DNA of 64,000 nt, taken from assembly GCF_963691685.1 (NCBI RefSeq), contig NZ_OY829290.1:2728001-2792000 (forward strand), in the 5' to 3' direction. Every line of letters begins with the position of its first letter. The first letter of the stretch is position 1. Source of the stretch: Thalassovita sp. (GTDB lineage Bacteria; Pseudomonadota; Alphaproteobacteria; Rhodobacterales; Rhodobacteraceae). The translations under genes and the position numbers were made by a program. The notes beneath the pieces were generated by a model. It did no database searches, was not told the DNA's origin, and was given only the letters and a program-made list of their open reading frames with translations. Below, in pieces: positions 35,697 to 44,888 of this stretch.

Positions 35697-36865
35697 CCTA
35701 TACCCTGCCCACCGGATATATCCCGCTGACCGATGCCGCGCCGCTGATCATTGCCCGTTCCCTCGGGTTTGATGAGGAGGAAGGCCTGCATCTGGAGCTG
35801 CACCGCGCGCCCAGCTGGGCAACCTTGCGTGACTATCTGGCGCTTAGCCGGGTGGAGGCCGCGCATCTGCTGGCGCCCCTGCCCATTGCTGCGGCGCTGG
35901 GGCTTGGCGGCGCGGCGCAACCGCTTGAGGTGCTTTCGGTCCTGTCACTCAATGGCACCGTCATTGGGGTCAGTCCCGGACTGGCACATTTGATGCGCAA
36001 CAACGGCTACCGCTTTGATTTTGCTGATGCATGGGCCGCCGGTGAGGCTCTGTTTGCGCTGGATCAGCCGCTGCGGGTCGGGGTGCCCTTCCCCTTCTCA
36101 ATGCATGCCGAACTGCTGTTTTACTGGCTGGACGCGCTTGGCCTGCCCGCTGATCGACGCCCCACCATCCACACAGTGCCGCCGCCCCTGATGGCGGAGG
36201 CCATGGCGAAGGGTGAGATTGATGCCTTCTGCGTTGGGGAACCTTGGGGAACAATTTCGGTTGAAAACGGCGTGGGTGAACTGCTGTTGCCCGGTCAGGC
36301 CATTTGGCAGAGCGCACCCGAGAAGGTACTGGCCACCCGCCACGGCTGGGCGGACCGCCACCCTGATCTGGCCGGGCGCCTGATCCGCTGCCTGTGGCGC
36401 GCAGGTCGCTGGCTGGGGGAGGCCCAGAACATGACGACCTGCGCGGAGATCCTGTCACGGCCGGAACACCTAGGCGTGTCGCCAGACCTGATTGACCGGG
36501 CGCTGTCGGGCCGGCTGGTCGTTTCGCCCCGCGGGGAAATCCGGCAGGCGGACAGGTTTGTGGCCTTCTTCGATGGCGCGGCCACCTTCCCCTGGCAATC
36601 TCAGGCGGCCTGGATCGGCGTACAACTGGCGCGCCGCCATGGCCGCGATCCGGTGAAATCCGCGCAGGCCGCACAGGCGGTGTTCCGGGCGGACCTGCAC
36701 CGTCATCATTTGTCCCAGGTGACCCGCAGCCTGCCCGGTGCCTCGGCCAAGGTTGAGGGTGCGCTCAACCACGCCAGCGCATTGGGATCGGAAAACGGGC
36801 GGCTGATTCTGCCCCCCGATTCCTTCTTCGATGGCCGCATTTTTGATCCTGAGCGGGTTGCGTGA
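35693..36865 (+). CDS. nasS: Cytoplasmic nitrate/nitrite sensor NasS
   Basis: 390 aa, related to the NrtA/CmpA substrate-binding proteins but without signal peptide, starting MTYTLPTGYIPLTDAAPLII. GEIDAFCVGEPWG is the family block shared with the NrtA encoded downstream (GYCVGEPWN). NasS releases NasT on nitrate or nitrite binding. Overlaps nasT by four bases. Confidence 0.9.
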   Translation: MTYTLPTGYIPLTDAAPLIIARSLGFDEEEGLHLELHRAPSWATLRDYLALSRVEAAHLLAPLPIAAALGLGGAAQPLEVLSVLSLNGTVIGVSPGLAHLMRNNGYRFDFADAWAAGEALFALDQPLRVGVPFPFSMHAELLFYWLDALGLPADRRPTIHTVPPPLMAEAMAKGEIDAFCVGEPWGTISVENGVGELLLPGQAIWQSAPEKVLATRHGWADRHPDLAGRLIRCLWRAGRWLGEAQNMTTCAEILSRPEHLGVSPDLIDRALSGRLVVSPRGEIRQADRFVAFFDGAATFPWQSQAAWIGVQLARRHGRDPVKSAQAAQAVFRADLHRHHLSQVTRSLPGASAKVEGALNHASALGSENGRLILPPDSFFDGRIFDPERVA

Positions 36866-36927
36866 TGAAAAATCAGGCAACCCGGCGCCTGCCTTGCGGC
36901 AACGCAGAAAAAATCACTCAAATCGAT

Positions 36928-36983
36928 TGCCGCAGTGCCGCGAAAACCACAGGATGGCAGGCAACCGGAACAATGGCGTTCCG
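36928..36983 (+). ncRNA. ANTAR-type leader RNA with hexaloop hairpins
   Basis: The second hairpin is strong: CGGAAC-AATGGC-GTTCCG (36966-36983), a six-base-pair stem with a hexaloop with A at position 1 and G at position 4, the ANTAR target rule. A weaker first hairpin CGC-AGTGCC-GCG (36931-36942) has the same A1/G4 loop. It stands between nasS and nrtA, 53 bases before a terminator. Confidence 0.75.
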
Positions 36984-37036
36984 CTAGATGGCGCTACCCT
37001 TCCTCCTCCCGATGGGGGTGGCGACTGCCAAGAGCA

Positions 37037-37095
37037 AAGCCGCTCGTTCTCTCTGTCCAACCTCCCAAGGACAGAGCAGACGAGCGGCTTTTTTC
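37037..37095 (+). terminator. Strong terminator in the nrtA leader (nitrate-controlled)
   Basis: AAGCCGCTCG plus a further paired stretch to GTCC (37037-37058) pairs with GGAC...CGAGCGGCTT (37069-37090), then a T-run. It would stop transcription before nrtA unless NasT acts on the upstream hairpins. Such a nearly perfect 22-base stem just before an ATG is typical of NasT/NasR-controlled leaders. Confidence 0.85.
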
Positions 37096-37141
37096 GTTTT
37101 GCCTCAGCCCTTTTCGGGCGGGCACCAACAGAGGACTTGAT

Positions 37142-38521
37142 ATGAAACGCACGCATTTGAAGATCGCTAGCCTGTTGGCTGCAAGTACCCTGCTGACCAC
37201 CCCGGCACTGGCTGAGCTGCTGGATGTTGAAAAGGATGAGTTGAAGTTCGGCTTCATCAAACTGACCGACATGGCGCCTTTGGCGGTGGCCTATGAAAAG
37301 GGTTACTTCGAAGACGAAGGCCTGTTTGTCACGTTGGAAGCCCAGGCCAACTGGAAGGTGCTGCTGGACGGTGTGATCTCGGGCACTTTGGACGGTGCAC
37401 ATATGCTGGCCGGTCAGCCGCTGGCCGCCACCATCGGCTACGGAACCGAAGCACATATCATCACCCCCTTCTCGATGGATCTGAACGGCAACGGCATCAC
37501 CGTGTCAAATGAGATCTGGGCCGAGATGAAACAACACATCCCCCATGATGATGCCGGCAAGCCGATCCACCCGATTTCCGCTTCGGCGTTGAAACCGGTT
37601 GTCGAGGCTTATGCCGATGACGGCAAACCGTTCAACATGGGCATGGTCTTTCCCGTGTCGACCCACAACTACGAACTGCGTTACTGGCTGGCCGCTGGCG
37701 GGCTGGAGCCGGGTTTCTATTCGCCGGAGGACGTAAGCGGCCAGATCGGCGCCGATGTCCTGCTGTCCGTGACCCCGCCGCCGCAGATGCCCGCCACGAT
37801 GGAGGCTGGCACGATTTATGGTTACTGCGTGGGGGAACCGTGGAACCAGCAGGCGGTGTTCAAAGGCATCGGCGTGCCGGTCATCACCGATTATGAGCTG
37901 TGGAAGAACAACCCCGAAAAGGTCTTTGGCCTGAGCGCCGAATTCCAGCAGGAAAACCCGCAGACCACGCTGGCTATCACCAAGGCCCTGATCCGCGCCG
38001 CCATGTGGCTGGATGAAAATGACAACGCCAACCGCCCCGAAGCGGTCGAAATCCTCAGCCGTTCGGAATACGTGGGGGCGGATTATGACGTGATCGCCAA
38101 TTCGATGACCGGCACCTTTGAATATGAAAAAGGTGACAAGCGTGAAGTGCCCGATTTCAACGTCTTCTTCCGCTACAACGCCACCTACCCCTACTACTCG
38201 GATGCTGTCTGGTACCTGACCCAGATGCGCCGCTGGGGCCAGATCGCCGAGCAGAAGCCGGACAGCTGGTATGATGAGGTCGCCAAATCGGTCTACAAGC
38301 CCGAGATCTATCTGGAAGCGGCCAAAATGCTGGTCGACGAAGGTCTGGCCGATGCCGCCGACTTCCCCTTTGACAGCGACGGCTACAAAGCGCCCACCCC
38401 AGCGGGCGACATCATTGACGGCATCGCCTACGACGGCCGCACGCCCAACGCCTATATCGACAGCCTGCCGATCGGCCTGAAAGGCGCGCAGAAGGTCGTG
38501 GGCAGCGACGTCCAGGGTTAA
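37142..38521 (+). CDS. nrtA: Nitrate ABC transporter substrate-binding protein NrtA/NasF
   Basis: 459 aa from ATG 37142, preceded by AGAGGACTTGAT; the frame continues upstream through the terminator but that is not coding. Sec signal peptide MKRTHLKIASLLAASTLL with cleavage near ALA. FGFIKLTDMAPLAVAYEKGYF and GYCVGEPWNQQ are the nitrate-binding family blocks. Periplasmic; delivers nitrate to NrtB. Confidence 0.93.
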   Translation: MKRTHLKIASLLAASTLLTTPALAELLDVEKDELKFGFIKLTDMAPLAVAYEKGYFEDEGLFVTLEAQANWKVLLDGVISGTLDGAHMLAGQPLAATIGYGTEAHIITPFSMDLNGNGITVSNEIWAEMKQHIPHDDAGKPIHPISASALKPVVEAYADDGKPFNMGMVFPVSTHNYELRYWLAAGGLEPGFYSPEDVSGQIGADVLLSVTPPPQMPATMEAGTIYGYCVGEPWNQQAVFKGIGVPVITDYELWKNNPEKVFGLSAEFQQENPQTTLAITKALIRAAMWLDENDNANRPEAVEILSRSEYVGADYDVIANSMTGTFEYEKGDKREVPDFNVFFRYNATYPYYSDAVWYLTQMRRWGQIAEQKPDSWYDEVAKSVYKPEIYLEAAKMLVDEGLADAADFPFDSDGYKAPTPAGDIIDGIAYDGRTPNAYIDSLPIGLKGAQKVVGSDVQG

Positions 38522-38609
38522 CCACCCCGCCACTTCGGGCGCGGGGATCTGTCCCGCGCCCGCTTTTCCAAACCCCTCGACTTGACCGTTCCAGCCAGGA
38601 TCTCTCGCC

Positions 38610-39704
38610 ATGACTGCCATCGACCCGCAATCTCTCTCTGACGCGGAGAAAGCCGCCCGGAAAGACGCCCGACAGGCCCGTATCTTCACCCGCATCAACC
38701 GTTTGGACGGCTGGTTTCAGGTGCTGGGCCTCGCTTGGCTGACCCCGATCCTGAAAGCTGCTGCTGGTGACAATCCACGCGCCCAGATGAAAGAGGTCTG
38801 GCAGCTTCTTGGTGTGCCGCTGATCGCGATCTTTGCCTTTCTAATCGCCTGGGGCACATTGGCGCCGAAGGTGCAGACCTCACTTGGGGCCATTCCCGGT
38901 CCGGTGCAGGTCTGGGAACAGGTCGGCAATCTGCATGACGATCATCTGCGCGAACAGGACAAGGCGGCAGCCTTCTACCAGCGTCAGGATGAACGCAACG
39001 CCAAACTGATTGCGGCGGGCAAAGCCGACAAGGTGAAAAACCGCAGCTACACCGGCAAACCAACCTATTACCAGCAAATCTGGACCTCGATCAAAACCGT
39101 CTTCTTCGGCTTCCTGATCGCCACTGTTGTGGCGGTGCCCGTGGGTATCGCGGCGGGTCTGTCAAAAACCGCTAACGCCGCCGTGAACCCGCTGGTGCAG
39201 ATCTTCAAGCCGGTCTCGCCCCTCGCATGGTTGCCGATCGTGACCATGGTGGTGTCGGCCGTCTACACCACCAATGACGGCATGTTTTCCAAGTCGTTCC
39301 TGATCTCGGCCATCACCGTGACGCTCTGTTCGCTGTGGCCGACGCTGATCAACACCGCGCTGGGGGTTTCCAGCATCGACAAGGACCTCGTCTCGGTCTC
39401 CAAAGTGTTGAAAATGAACACCTATACCAAGATCACCAAGCTGGTGCTGCCCTCGGCCCTGCCGCTGATCTTCACCGGTTTGCGCCTCAGCCTGGGCGTC
39501 GGCTGGATGGTGCTGATCGCCGCCGAAATGCTGGCGCAGAACCCCGGCCTTGGCAAATTTGTCTGGGATGAGTTCCAGAACGGCTCCAGCCAGTCCTTGG
39601 CCAAGATCATGGTTGCGGTCTTCACCATCGGCATCATCGGCTTCCTGCTGGATCGTGTGATGTATGCGCTGCAGTCCCTGTTCACCTTCACGAACAACCG
39701 GTGA
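38610..39704 (+). CDS. nrtB: Nitrate ABC transporter permease NrtB
   Basis: 364 aa, five to six membrane segments, with a long N-terminal extension and an EAA-type loop (ALGVSSIDKDLVSVSKVLKM). PLAWLPIVTMV and GVGWMVLIAAEM are BPD permease blocks. The stop overlaps the following ATPase gene. Confidence 0.93.
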   Translation: MTAIDPQSLSDAEKAARKDARQARIFTRINRLDGWFQVLGLAWLTPILKAAAGDNPRAQMKEVWQLLGVPLIAIFAFLIAWGTLAPKVQTSLGAIPGPVQVWEQVGNLHDDHLREQDKAAAFYQRQDERNAKLIAAGKADKVKNRSYTGKPTYYQQIWTSIKTVFFGFLIATVVAVPVGIAAGLSKTANAAVNPLVQIFKPVSPLAWLPIVTMVVSAVYTTNDGMFSKSFLISAITVTLCSLWPTLINTALGVSSIDKDLVSVSKVLKMNTYTKITKLVLPSALPLIFTGLRLSLGVGWMVLIAAEMLAQNPGLGKFVWDEFQNGSSQSLAKIMVAVFTIGIIGFLLDRVMYALQSLFTFTNNR

Positions 39705-41392
39705 TCGATATGTCTATGATTTCCTTTAAAAACCTCTGCAAAAGCTACGGTGAAGGCCAGCATCGACAGGAGGTGTTGAAAGACATCAACCTGGAGGTGG
39801 AGGAAGGCGAATTTCTGGTTCTCCTCGGCTTCTCCGGTTCGGGCAAAACTACGCTGATCAACATGATGGCCGGTCTGGATCAGCCCACCAGCGGTCAGAT
39901 CACCTTCAAAGGCGAACCGATCAAAGGGCCCGGCCCAGAACGTGGTGTGATCTTCCAGAGCTATTCCCTGATGCCCTGGCTGACGGTGGCGGGCAATGTG
40001 GGGCTGGCGGTGGACACGATCTTCCCCGGTCTCAGCAAAAAGGACCGCGCCGCAAAGGTCGCGCATTACGTCAAGATGGTGGGCCTCAGCCACGCCATGA
40101 CACGGCGCCCGGCGGAACTGTCGGGGGGCATGCGGCAGCGGGTGAATGTGGCCCGTGCGCTGGCGATGAACCCTGAGGTTCTGCTGCTGGATGAGCCGCT
40201 GTCAGCCCTTGATGCGCTAACCCGCGCCAATCTGGCCGATGAAATCCTTGAGATCTGGGAAGATGACAAAAAGACCTGCGTCTTGATCACCAATGACGTG
40301 GATGAGGCCATCATCATGGCCGACCGCATCATTCCGCTCAATCCCGACGGCACCCTGGGGGACCCCTTCAAAGTTTCTATTCCCAGACCGCGGGATCGGA
40401 TGGCGATGAACCACCATGACGGCTTCAAGAAGCTGCGCGGTGACATCACCAAATACCTGATGGATGTGGGGATCGAAGCCAAGGCCGAGGCCACCCGCAC
40501 CCTGCCGAATGTCGAACCGATCCACGGCGTCCCGGCGGCGGTTGCCGACGCTCAGAAAGGTATGATCGACAACAACTTCCTCGACTTTTCGCAGCTGCAT
40601 AAGATCTACCCGACCCCCAAGGGTCCGCTGACGGTGGTGGAGGATTTTAACCTCAAACTGAATCGGGGCGAGTTCATCTCGCTCATCGGGCATTCAGGCT
40701 GCGGCAAATCCACCGTGCTGACCATGGCGGCGGGTCTGAATGAGATCAGTAAAGGCGGCATTCGCCTTGATGGTCGCCACGTCGAAGGTGCCGATCCCGA
40801 ACGCGCCGTGGTGTTTCAGTCCCCCAACCTCTTCCCCTGGCTGACGGCACGCGAAAACTGCGCCATCGGGGTGGATAAGGTCTATCCCGAGGCCTCACAG
40901 GCCGAACGGCAGGATGTGGTGGAATACTACCTGGAACGGGTGGGTCTGGCCGATGCGATGGACCGCCCAGCGCAGTCGATGTCAAACGGCATGCAACAGC
41001 GCGTCGGCATCGCCCGGGCCTTTGCCCTGTCGCCGAAACTGCTGCTCTTGGATGAACCTTTCGGCATGCTCGACAGCCTCACCCGCTGGGAGTTGCAAGA
41101 GGTGCTGATGGAGGTCTGGGACCGTACCAAAGTGACCGCGATCTGTGTGACCCATGATGTGGATGAGGCGATCCTGCTGGCCGACCGTGTGGTGATGATG
41201 ACCAACGGGCCACAGGCCACAGTCGGTAAAATTGTCGACGTTAATCTGCCCCGACCGCGTAGCCGCAAGGCACTGCTGGATCACCCGGATTACTACACGT
41301 TCCGCCAAGAGGTTCTTGATTTCCTAGAGGAATACGAACACGGCGCCAAACCAAAAACGCCGAAAAACGGCAAGAACCCCATCGCGGCCTGA
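39701..41392 (+). CDS. nrtC: Nitrate ABC transporter, two fused ATPase domains
   Basis: 563 aa with two complete ABC units. First: Walker A GFSGSGKT (43-50), LSGGMRQRV, Walker B LLLDEPLSALD. Second: Walker A GHSGCGKS (330-337), the signature altered to MSNGMQQRV, Walker B LLLDEPFGMLD. In cyanobacteria NrtC and NrtD are separate ATPases, NrtC carrying a NrtA-like domain; here the two ATPases are in one chain and no NrtA-like domain is present. The GTG at 39701 overlaps nrtB; an ATG at 39710 is an alternative start. Confidence 0.9.
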   Translation: MIDMSMISFKNLCKSYGEGQHRQEVLKDINLEVEEGEFLVLLGFSGSGKTTLINMMAGLDQPTSGQITFKGEPIKGPGPERGVIFQSYSLMPWLTVAGNVGLAVDTIFPGLSKKDRAAKVAHYVKMVGLSHAMTRRPAELSGGMRQRVNVARALAMNPEVLLLDEPLSALDALTRANLADEILEIWEDDKKTCVLITNDVDEAIIMADRIIPLNPDGTLGDPFKVSIPRPRDRMAMNHHDGFKKLRGDITKYLMDVGIEAKAEATRTLPNVEPIHGVPAAVADAQKGMIDNNFLDFSQLHKIYPTPKGPLTVVEDFNLKLNRGEFISLIGHSGCGKSTVLTMAAGLNEISKGGIRLDGRHVEGADPERAVVFQSPNLFPWLTARENCAIGVDKVYPEASQAERQDVVEYYLERVGLADAMDRPAQSMSNGMQQRVGIARAFALSPKLLLLDEPFGMLDSLTRWELQEVLMEVWDRTKVTAICVTHDVDEAILLADRVVMMTNGPQATVGKIVDVNLPRPRSRKALLDHPDYYTFRQEVLDFLEEYEHGAKPKTPKNGKNPIAA

Positions 41393-41468
41393 GGAAAAAA
41401 CATGCCAGCGTTTAGAGAATTGCAAGCAAACCGCCCTACCGTCTTTGCACCAAAGATGGAGAATGCGG

Positions 41469-41894
41469 ATGGACTTCCTCAGCAAAAGCGACATCGCAGA
41501 GGTGCAGGCGTCGTATCAGGACCTCGGCCCCAGCAAGGGCTATCTGACAAATGTGTTTTACCGGCGTCTGTTCGCCATCGCGCCACAGGCCCGGCCGCTC
41601 TTCCCCGAGGATATGAGCGAACAGATGAGCAAGCTGGAAAGCATGCTCGACTTTCTGGTCAACAACCTGCACCAGCCCATGTTCCTGGCCGGCAAGATCA
41701 AGCGGCTGGCGCGGCGGCACGTCACCTATGGGGCGGAACCTGCACATTACGAACTGGTCGGCGAAGCGCTGATATTCGCGCTGGACGATCTGACCCCCGG
41801 GGGCCTCACGGACGAGCGCAAGCTGCTTTGGGGACAGGTCTACGGATTTGTCTCAACCACAATGATCGACGCCGCCTATTCCAAGGCGTCCTAG
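41469..41894 (+). CDS. Single-domain globin in the nitrate cluster
   Basis: 141 aa from ATG 41469 (GGAG seven bases upstream). Globin residues compared with the Hmp globin domain: Y31 in VFYRRLF (B10 Tyr), F45 (CD1), H84 in LARRHVTYG (proximal His) and AHYELVGEAL. There is no FAD or NAD domain, so it is not a flavohaemoglobin. Its position before nirB suggests handling of nitric oxide or nitrite, or haem delivery, inferred only from context. Confidence 0.9.
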   Translation: MDFLSKSDIAEVQASYQDLGPSKGYLTNVFYRRLFAIAPQARPLFPEDMSEQMSKLESMLDFLVNNLHQPMFLAGKIKRLARRHVTYGAEPAHYELVGEALIFALDDLTPGGLTDERKLLWGQVYGFVSTTMIDAAYSKAS

Positions 41895-41936
41895 GGGCAG
41901 CACTCCCTGCCCATGACTTCGGGCAAGGAGGCTCTC

Positions 41937-44381
41937 ATGTCTAAGAAACTGGTTGTGATCGGGGCTGGCATGGCCTCGGGCCGGGCGTTGGAACACCTGC
42001 TGGAGGCAGATCCGAACGCTTACGACATCACGCTGTTCAACGCAGAACCCCGCGGCAACTATAACCGCCTGATGCTGTCCCCCGTCTTGTCGGGCGAAAA
42101 AACCTATCAGGACATCGTCACCCATGACGCGGATTGGTACGCTGACAACAACATCACCTGCCGTTTTGGCGAAAAGGTCCTGCGCATTGACCGCGACCGT
42201 AAGGTGGTCATCGGCGAAAACGGCGAAGTGCCTTATGACAAGCTGGTGCTGGGGATGGGCTCCAACCCCTTCATGATCCCGCTGCCCGGCCATGACCTGG
42301 AGGGGGTGATCCCCTACCGCGATCTGGAAGACACCGAACGCATGATGGCGCTTGGCGCCAAACCCGGCGCCAAGGCGGTTGTGATCGGTGGCGGTCTTTT
42401 GGGGCTTGAGGCGGCAGCGGGCATGGCGGCGCAGGGTGTTGATGTGACCGTGGTCCACATCATGGGCCACCTGATGGAACGTCAGCTGGACCCGGCAGCG
42501 GGCTACCTGTTGCGCAAGGCGCTGGTCGACAAAGGCATCACCGTGATGTGCAACGCCAACTCCAAGGAAATCCTGGGGGAGGATGGCAAGGTCCGGGCGC
42601 TGCTGCTGGATGACGGCACCGAATTGCCCTGCGATCTGCTCTGCATGGCCGTCGGCATCCGCCCTGCCACCCAACTGGGGGCCGAGGCCGGACTGGCCGT
42701 CGGCAAAGGCATCCATGTGGATGACCAGATGATCACCTCTGACGCAGACATTCTGGCGCTCGGGGAATGTGTTGAACACAATGGCGCGATCTTTGGCCTT
42801 GTGGCGCCGCTTTATGATCAGGCCAAGGTTCTGGCCAAGACCCTGCTGGGGGAAACAGACACCTTTGTGAACAAAGAGGTCTCCACCAAACTGAAGGTCA
42901 CGGGCTGTGATCTGTTCAGCGCCGGCGATTTTGCCGAAGGCGACGACCGCGAAGATATCGTGTTCCGCGACCCGGCCCGCGGAGTCTACAAACGTTTGAT
43001 CCTGAAAGATAACCGGATCATCGGCGCGGTGATGTACGGCGACACTGCGGATGGCGCCTGGTTCTACGGCATGATCAAAGACGGCACCGATGTGTCCGAC
43101 ATGCGGGACACGTTGATCTTTGGGCCCGCCTACCAAGGGGGGGCCGCGCTGGACCCTATGGCGGCCGTTGCAGCCTTGCCGGATGATGCAGAAATCTGCG
43201 GCTGCAACGGCGTTTCAAAACTCGACATTGTGACGGCCATTCAGGCCGGTGCCACCACCCTGGGCGACATTCGCGCCACCACCAAGGCCTCGGCCTCCTG
43301 CGGGACCTGCACCGGGCTGGTGGAACAGCTGATGGGCGCGACTTTGGGGGATGATTTTGTCGTTCCCACCGATCAGGCCATCTGCGGCTGCACCGATCTG
43401 ACCCATGAGGCGCTGCGCCGGTTGATCAAATCGCAAGGGCTGAAAAGCCAGGAGGCAGTCTGGCAGGAATTGGGCTGGAAAACGCGCAATGGCTGCCACA
43501 CTTGTCGCCCGGCGGTGAACTATTACCTGCTGGCGGATTGGCCGCTGGACTATGCTGATGATCCGCAATCGCGCTTCGTCAATGAACGCCGGCATGCCAA
43601 CATTCAGAAAGATGGCACCTATTCGGTGGTCCCCCGCATGTGGGGCGGGTTGACCACCCCGGATGAGCTGCGCGCCATCGCCGATGCGGCGGATAAGTAC
43701 AACGTGCCGACGGTCAAGGTGACGGGTGGCCAACGGATCGACCTCTTAGGGGTCAAACGCGAAGATCTGCCCGCCATGTGGTTTGATCTGAACCAGGCCG
43801 GGTTGGTGTCTGGCCACGCCTATTCCAAAGGGCTGCGCACGGTGAAAACCTGTGTTGGCACAGACCATTGCCGCTTTGGCACCCAGGATTCCACCGGTCT
43901 TGGGGTGAAACTGGAAAAGCACCTCTGGGGGTCGTGGACACCGCACAAACTCAAACTTGCAGTCTCTGGCTGCCCGAGGAACTGCGCCGAGGCAACCTGC
44001 AAAGACATCGGCGTGATCTGCGTGGATTCGGGCTATGAAATCTCCGTCGCAGGCGCCGCCGGCATGGAGGTTAAAGAGACCGAGCTGCTGTGCAAAGTCC
44101 CGGATGAGGTTGAAGCGATCGAGGTCATCTCGGCCTTTACCCAGCTTTACCGCGAAAACGGCAAGTATCTGGACCGGGTTTATAAATGGGTCGCCAAAGT
44201 AGGGCTCGACTGGTGCAAGGAACAGGTGGTTGACGATCTGGACAATCGCCGCGCCCTTGCCGAGCGGTTTGACGTGTCACAATCGGTCTATCGCACTGAC
44301 CCTTGGGCCGAACAGGCGCAACCCGAACCCGCCAAACAATTCACCCCAATCGCTGATCTGACCCTGGAGGCTGCGGAATGA
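41937..44381 (+). CDS. nirB: Assimilatory nitrite reductase large subunit NirB
   Basis: 814 aa from ATG 41937, chosen for AAGGAGG five bases upstream. FAD/NAD domains (VVIGAGMASGRALEHL; VVIGGGLLGLEAAAGMA), two BFD-type [2Fe-2S] motifs (CGCNGV, SCGTC; ICGCTDL, CHTC), and the sirohaem-[4Fe-4S] site C639, C645, C679, C683 (TCVGTDHC, SGCPRNC). Reduces nitrite to ammonium with NADH. Stop overlaps nirD. Confidence 0.96.
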   Translation: MSKKLVVIGAGMASGRALEHLLEADPNAYDITLFNAEPRGNYNRLMLSPVLSGEKTYQDIVTHDADWYADNNITCRFGEKVLRIDRDRKVVIGENGEVPYDKLVLGMGSNPFMIPLPGHDLEGVIPYRDLEDTERMMALGAKPGAKAVVIGGGLLGLEAAAGMAAQGVDVTVVHIMGHLMERQLDPAAGYLLRKALVDKGITVMCNANSKEILGEDGKVRALLLDDGTELPCDLLCMAVGIRPATQLGAEAGLAVGKGIHVDDQMITSDADILALGECVEHNGAIFGLVAPLYDQAKVLAKTLLGETDTFVNKEVSTKLKVTGCDLFSAGDFAEGDDREDIVFRDPARGVYKRLILKDNRIIGAVMYGDTADGAWFYGMIKDGTDVSDMRDTLIFGPAYQGGAALDPMAAVAALPDDAEICGCNGVSKLDIVTAIQAGATTLGDIRATTKASASCGTCTGLVEQLMGATLGDDFVVPTDQAICGCTDLTHEALRRLIKSQGLKSQEAVWQELGWKTRNGCHTCRPAVNYYLLADWPLDYADDPQSRFVNERRHANIQKDGTYSVVPRMWGGLTTPDELRAIADAADKYNVPTVKVTGGQRIDLLGVKREDLPAMWFDLNQAGLVSGHAYSKGLRTVKTCVGTDHCRFGTQDSTGLGVKLEKHLWGSWTPHKLKLAVSGCPRNCAEATCKDIGVICVDSGYEISVAGAAGMEVKETELLCKVPDEVEAIEVISAFTQLYRENGKYLDRVYKWVAKVGLDWCKEQVVDDLDNRRALAERFDVSQSVYRTDPWAEQAQPEPAKQFTPIADLTLEAAE

Positions 44382-44710
44382 GCTGGCTTGATATCGGACC
44401 TGTCGACCAAATCCCACTGCGCGGCGCCCGTGTGGTGAAAACCCGCCTTGGCTGCGTGGCCCTGTTCCGCACTGGCGAGGATGAGGTCTTTGCAACCTCT
44501 GACCGCTGCCCGCACAAAGGTGGTCCGCTATCTGAGGGCATCGTCCACGGCCGCGCCGTGACCTGCCCGCTGCACAATTGGGTCTTCAGCCTTGAAAGCG
44601 GCGAAGCCCAAGGTGCGGATGAGGGTGCGATTGACACCTATCCGGTACGGGTTGAACAGGGCAACATCCTATTGGATGTCAGCCGCTTACAGGGGGCAGC
44701 TGCGGCGTGA
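44378..44710 (+). CDS. nirD: Nitrite reductase small subunit NirD with Rieske ligands
   Basis: 110 aa. Unlike many bacterial NirD proteins it keeps a Rieske [2Fe-2S] site: C-P-H in DRCPHKGGPL and C-P-L-H in TCPLHNWVF. A ferredoxin-like role between NADH, NirB and nitrate reductase is known for such subunits (NasG of Paracoccus). Confidence 0.93.
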   Translation: MSWLDIGPVDQIPLRGARVVKTRLGCVALFRTGEDEVFATSDRCPHKGGPLSEGIVHGRAVTCPLHNWVFSLESGEAQGADEGAIDTYPVRVEQGNILLDVSRLQGAAAA

Positions 44711-44888
44711 TGCCGGGGTTCTTTGACCTCAGTCCTGCCGGTCAACACCGCACAACGCGGCCAACAGCGCTCAATCCGCCGACGTCGCGAAGGGCATCCT
44801 CGCGGCGGGCAGCCTCAACTCCTGTGATCGCCATCTCGCTGGTGTTCGATCCCTCCTTTTCCTCGCCTCCATTCTGAACGGAGCCCAA

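Noticed and set aside
36935..37141. In-frame N-terminal extension of nrtA
   Set aside because: It would translate the ANTAR hairpin and terminator; the ATG at 37142 starts a clean signal peptide with a ribosome binding site.
44711..44888. Second leader or small gene between nirD and nasA
   Set aside because: No hexaloop hairpin, terminator or frame with a ribosome binding site was found in the 178 bases.
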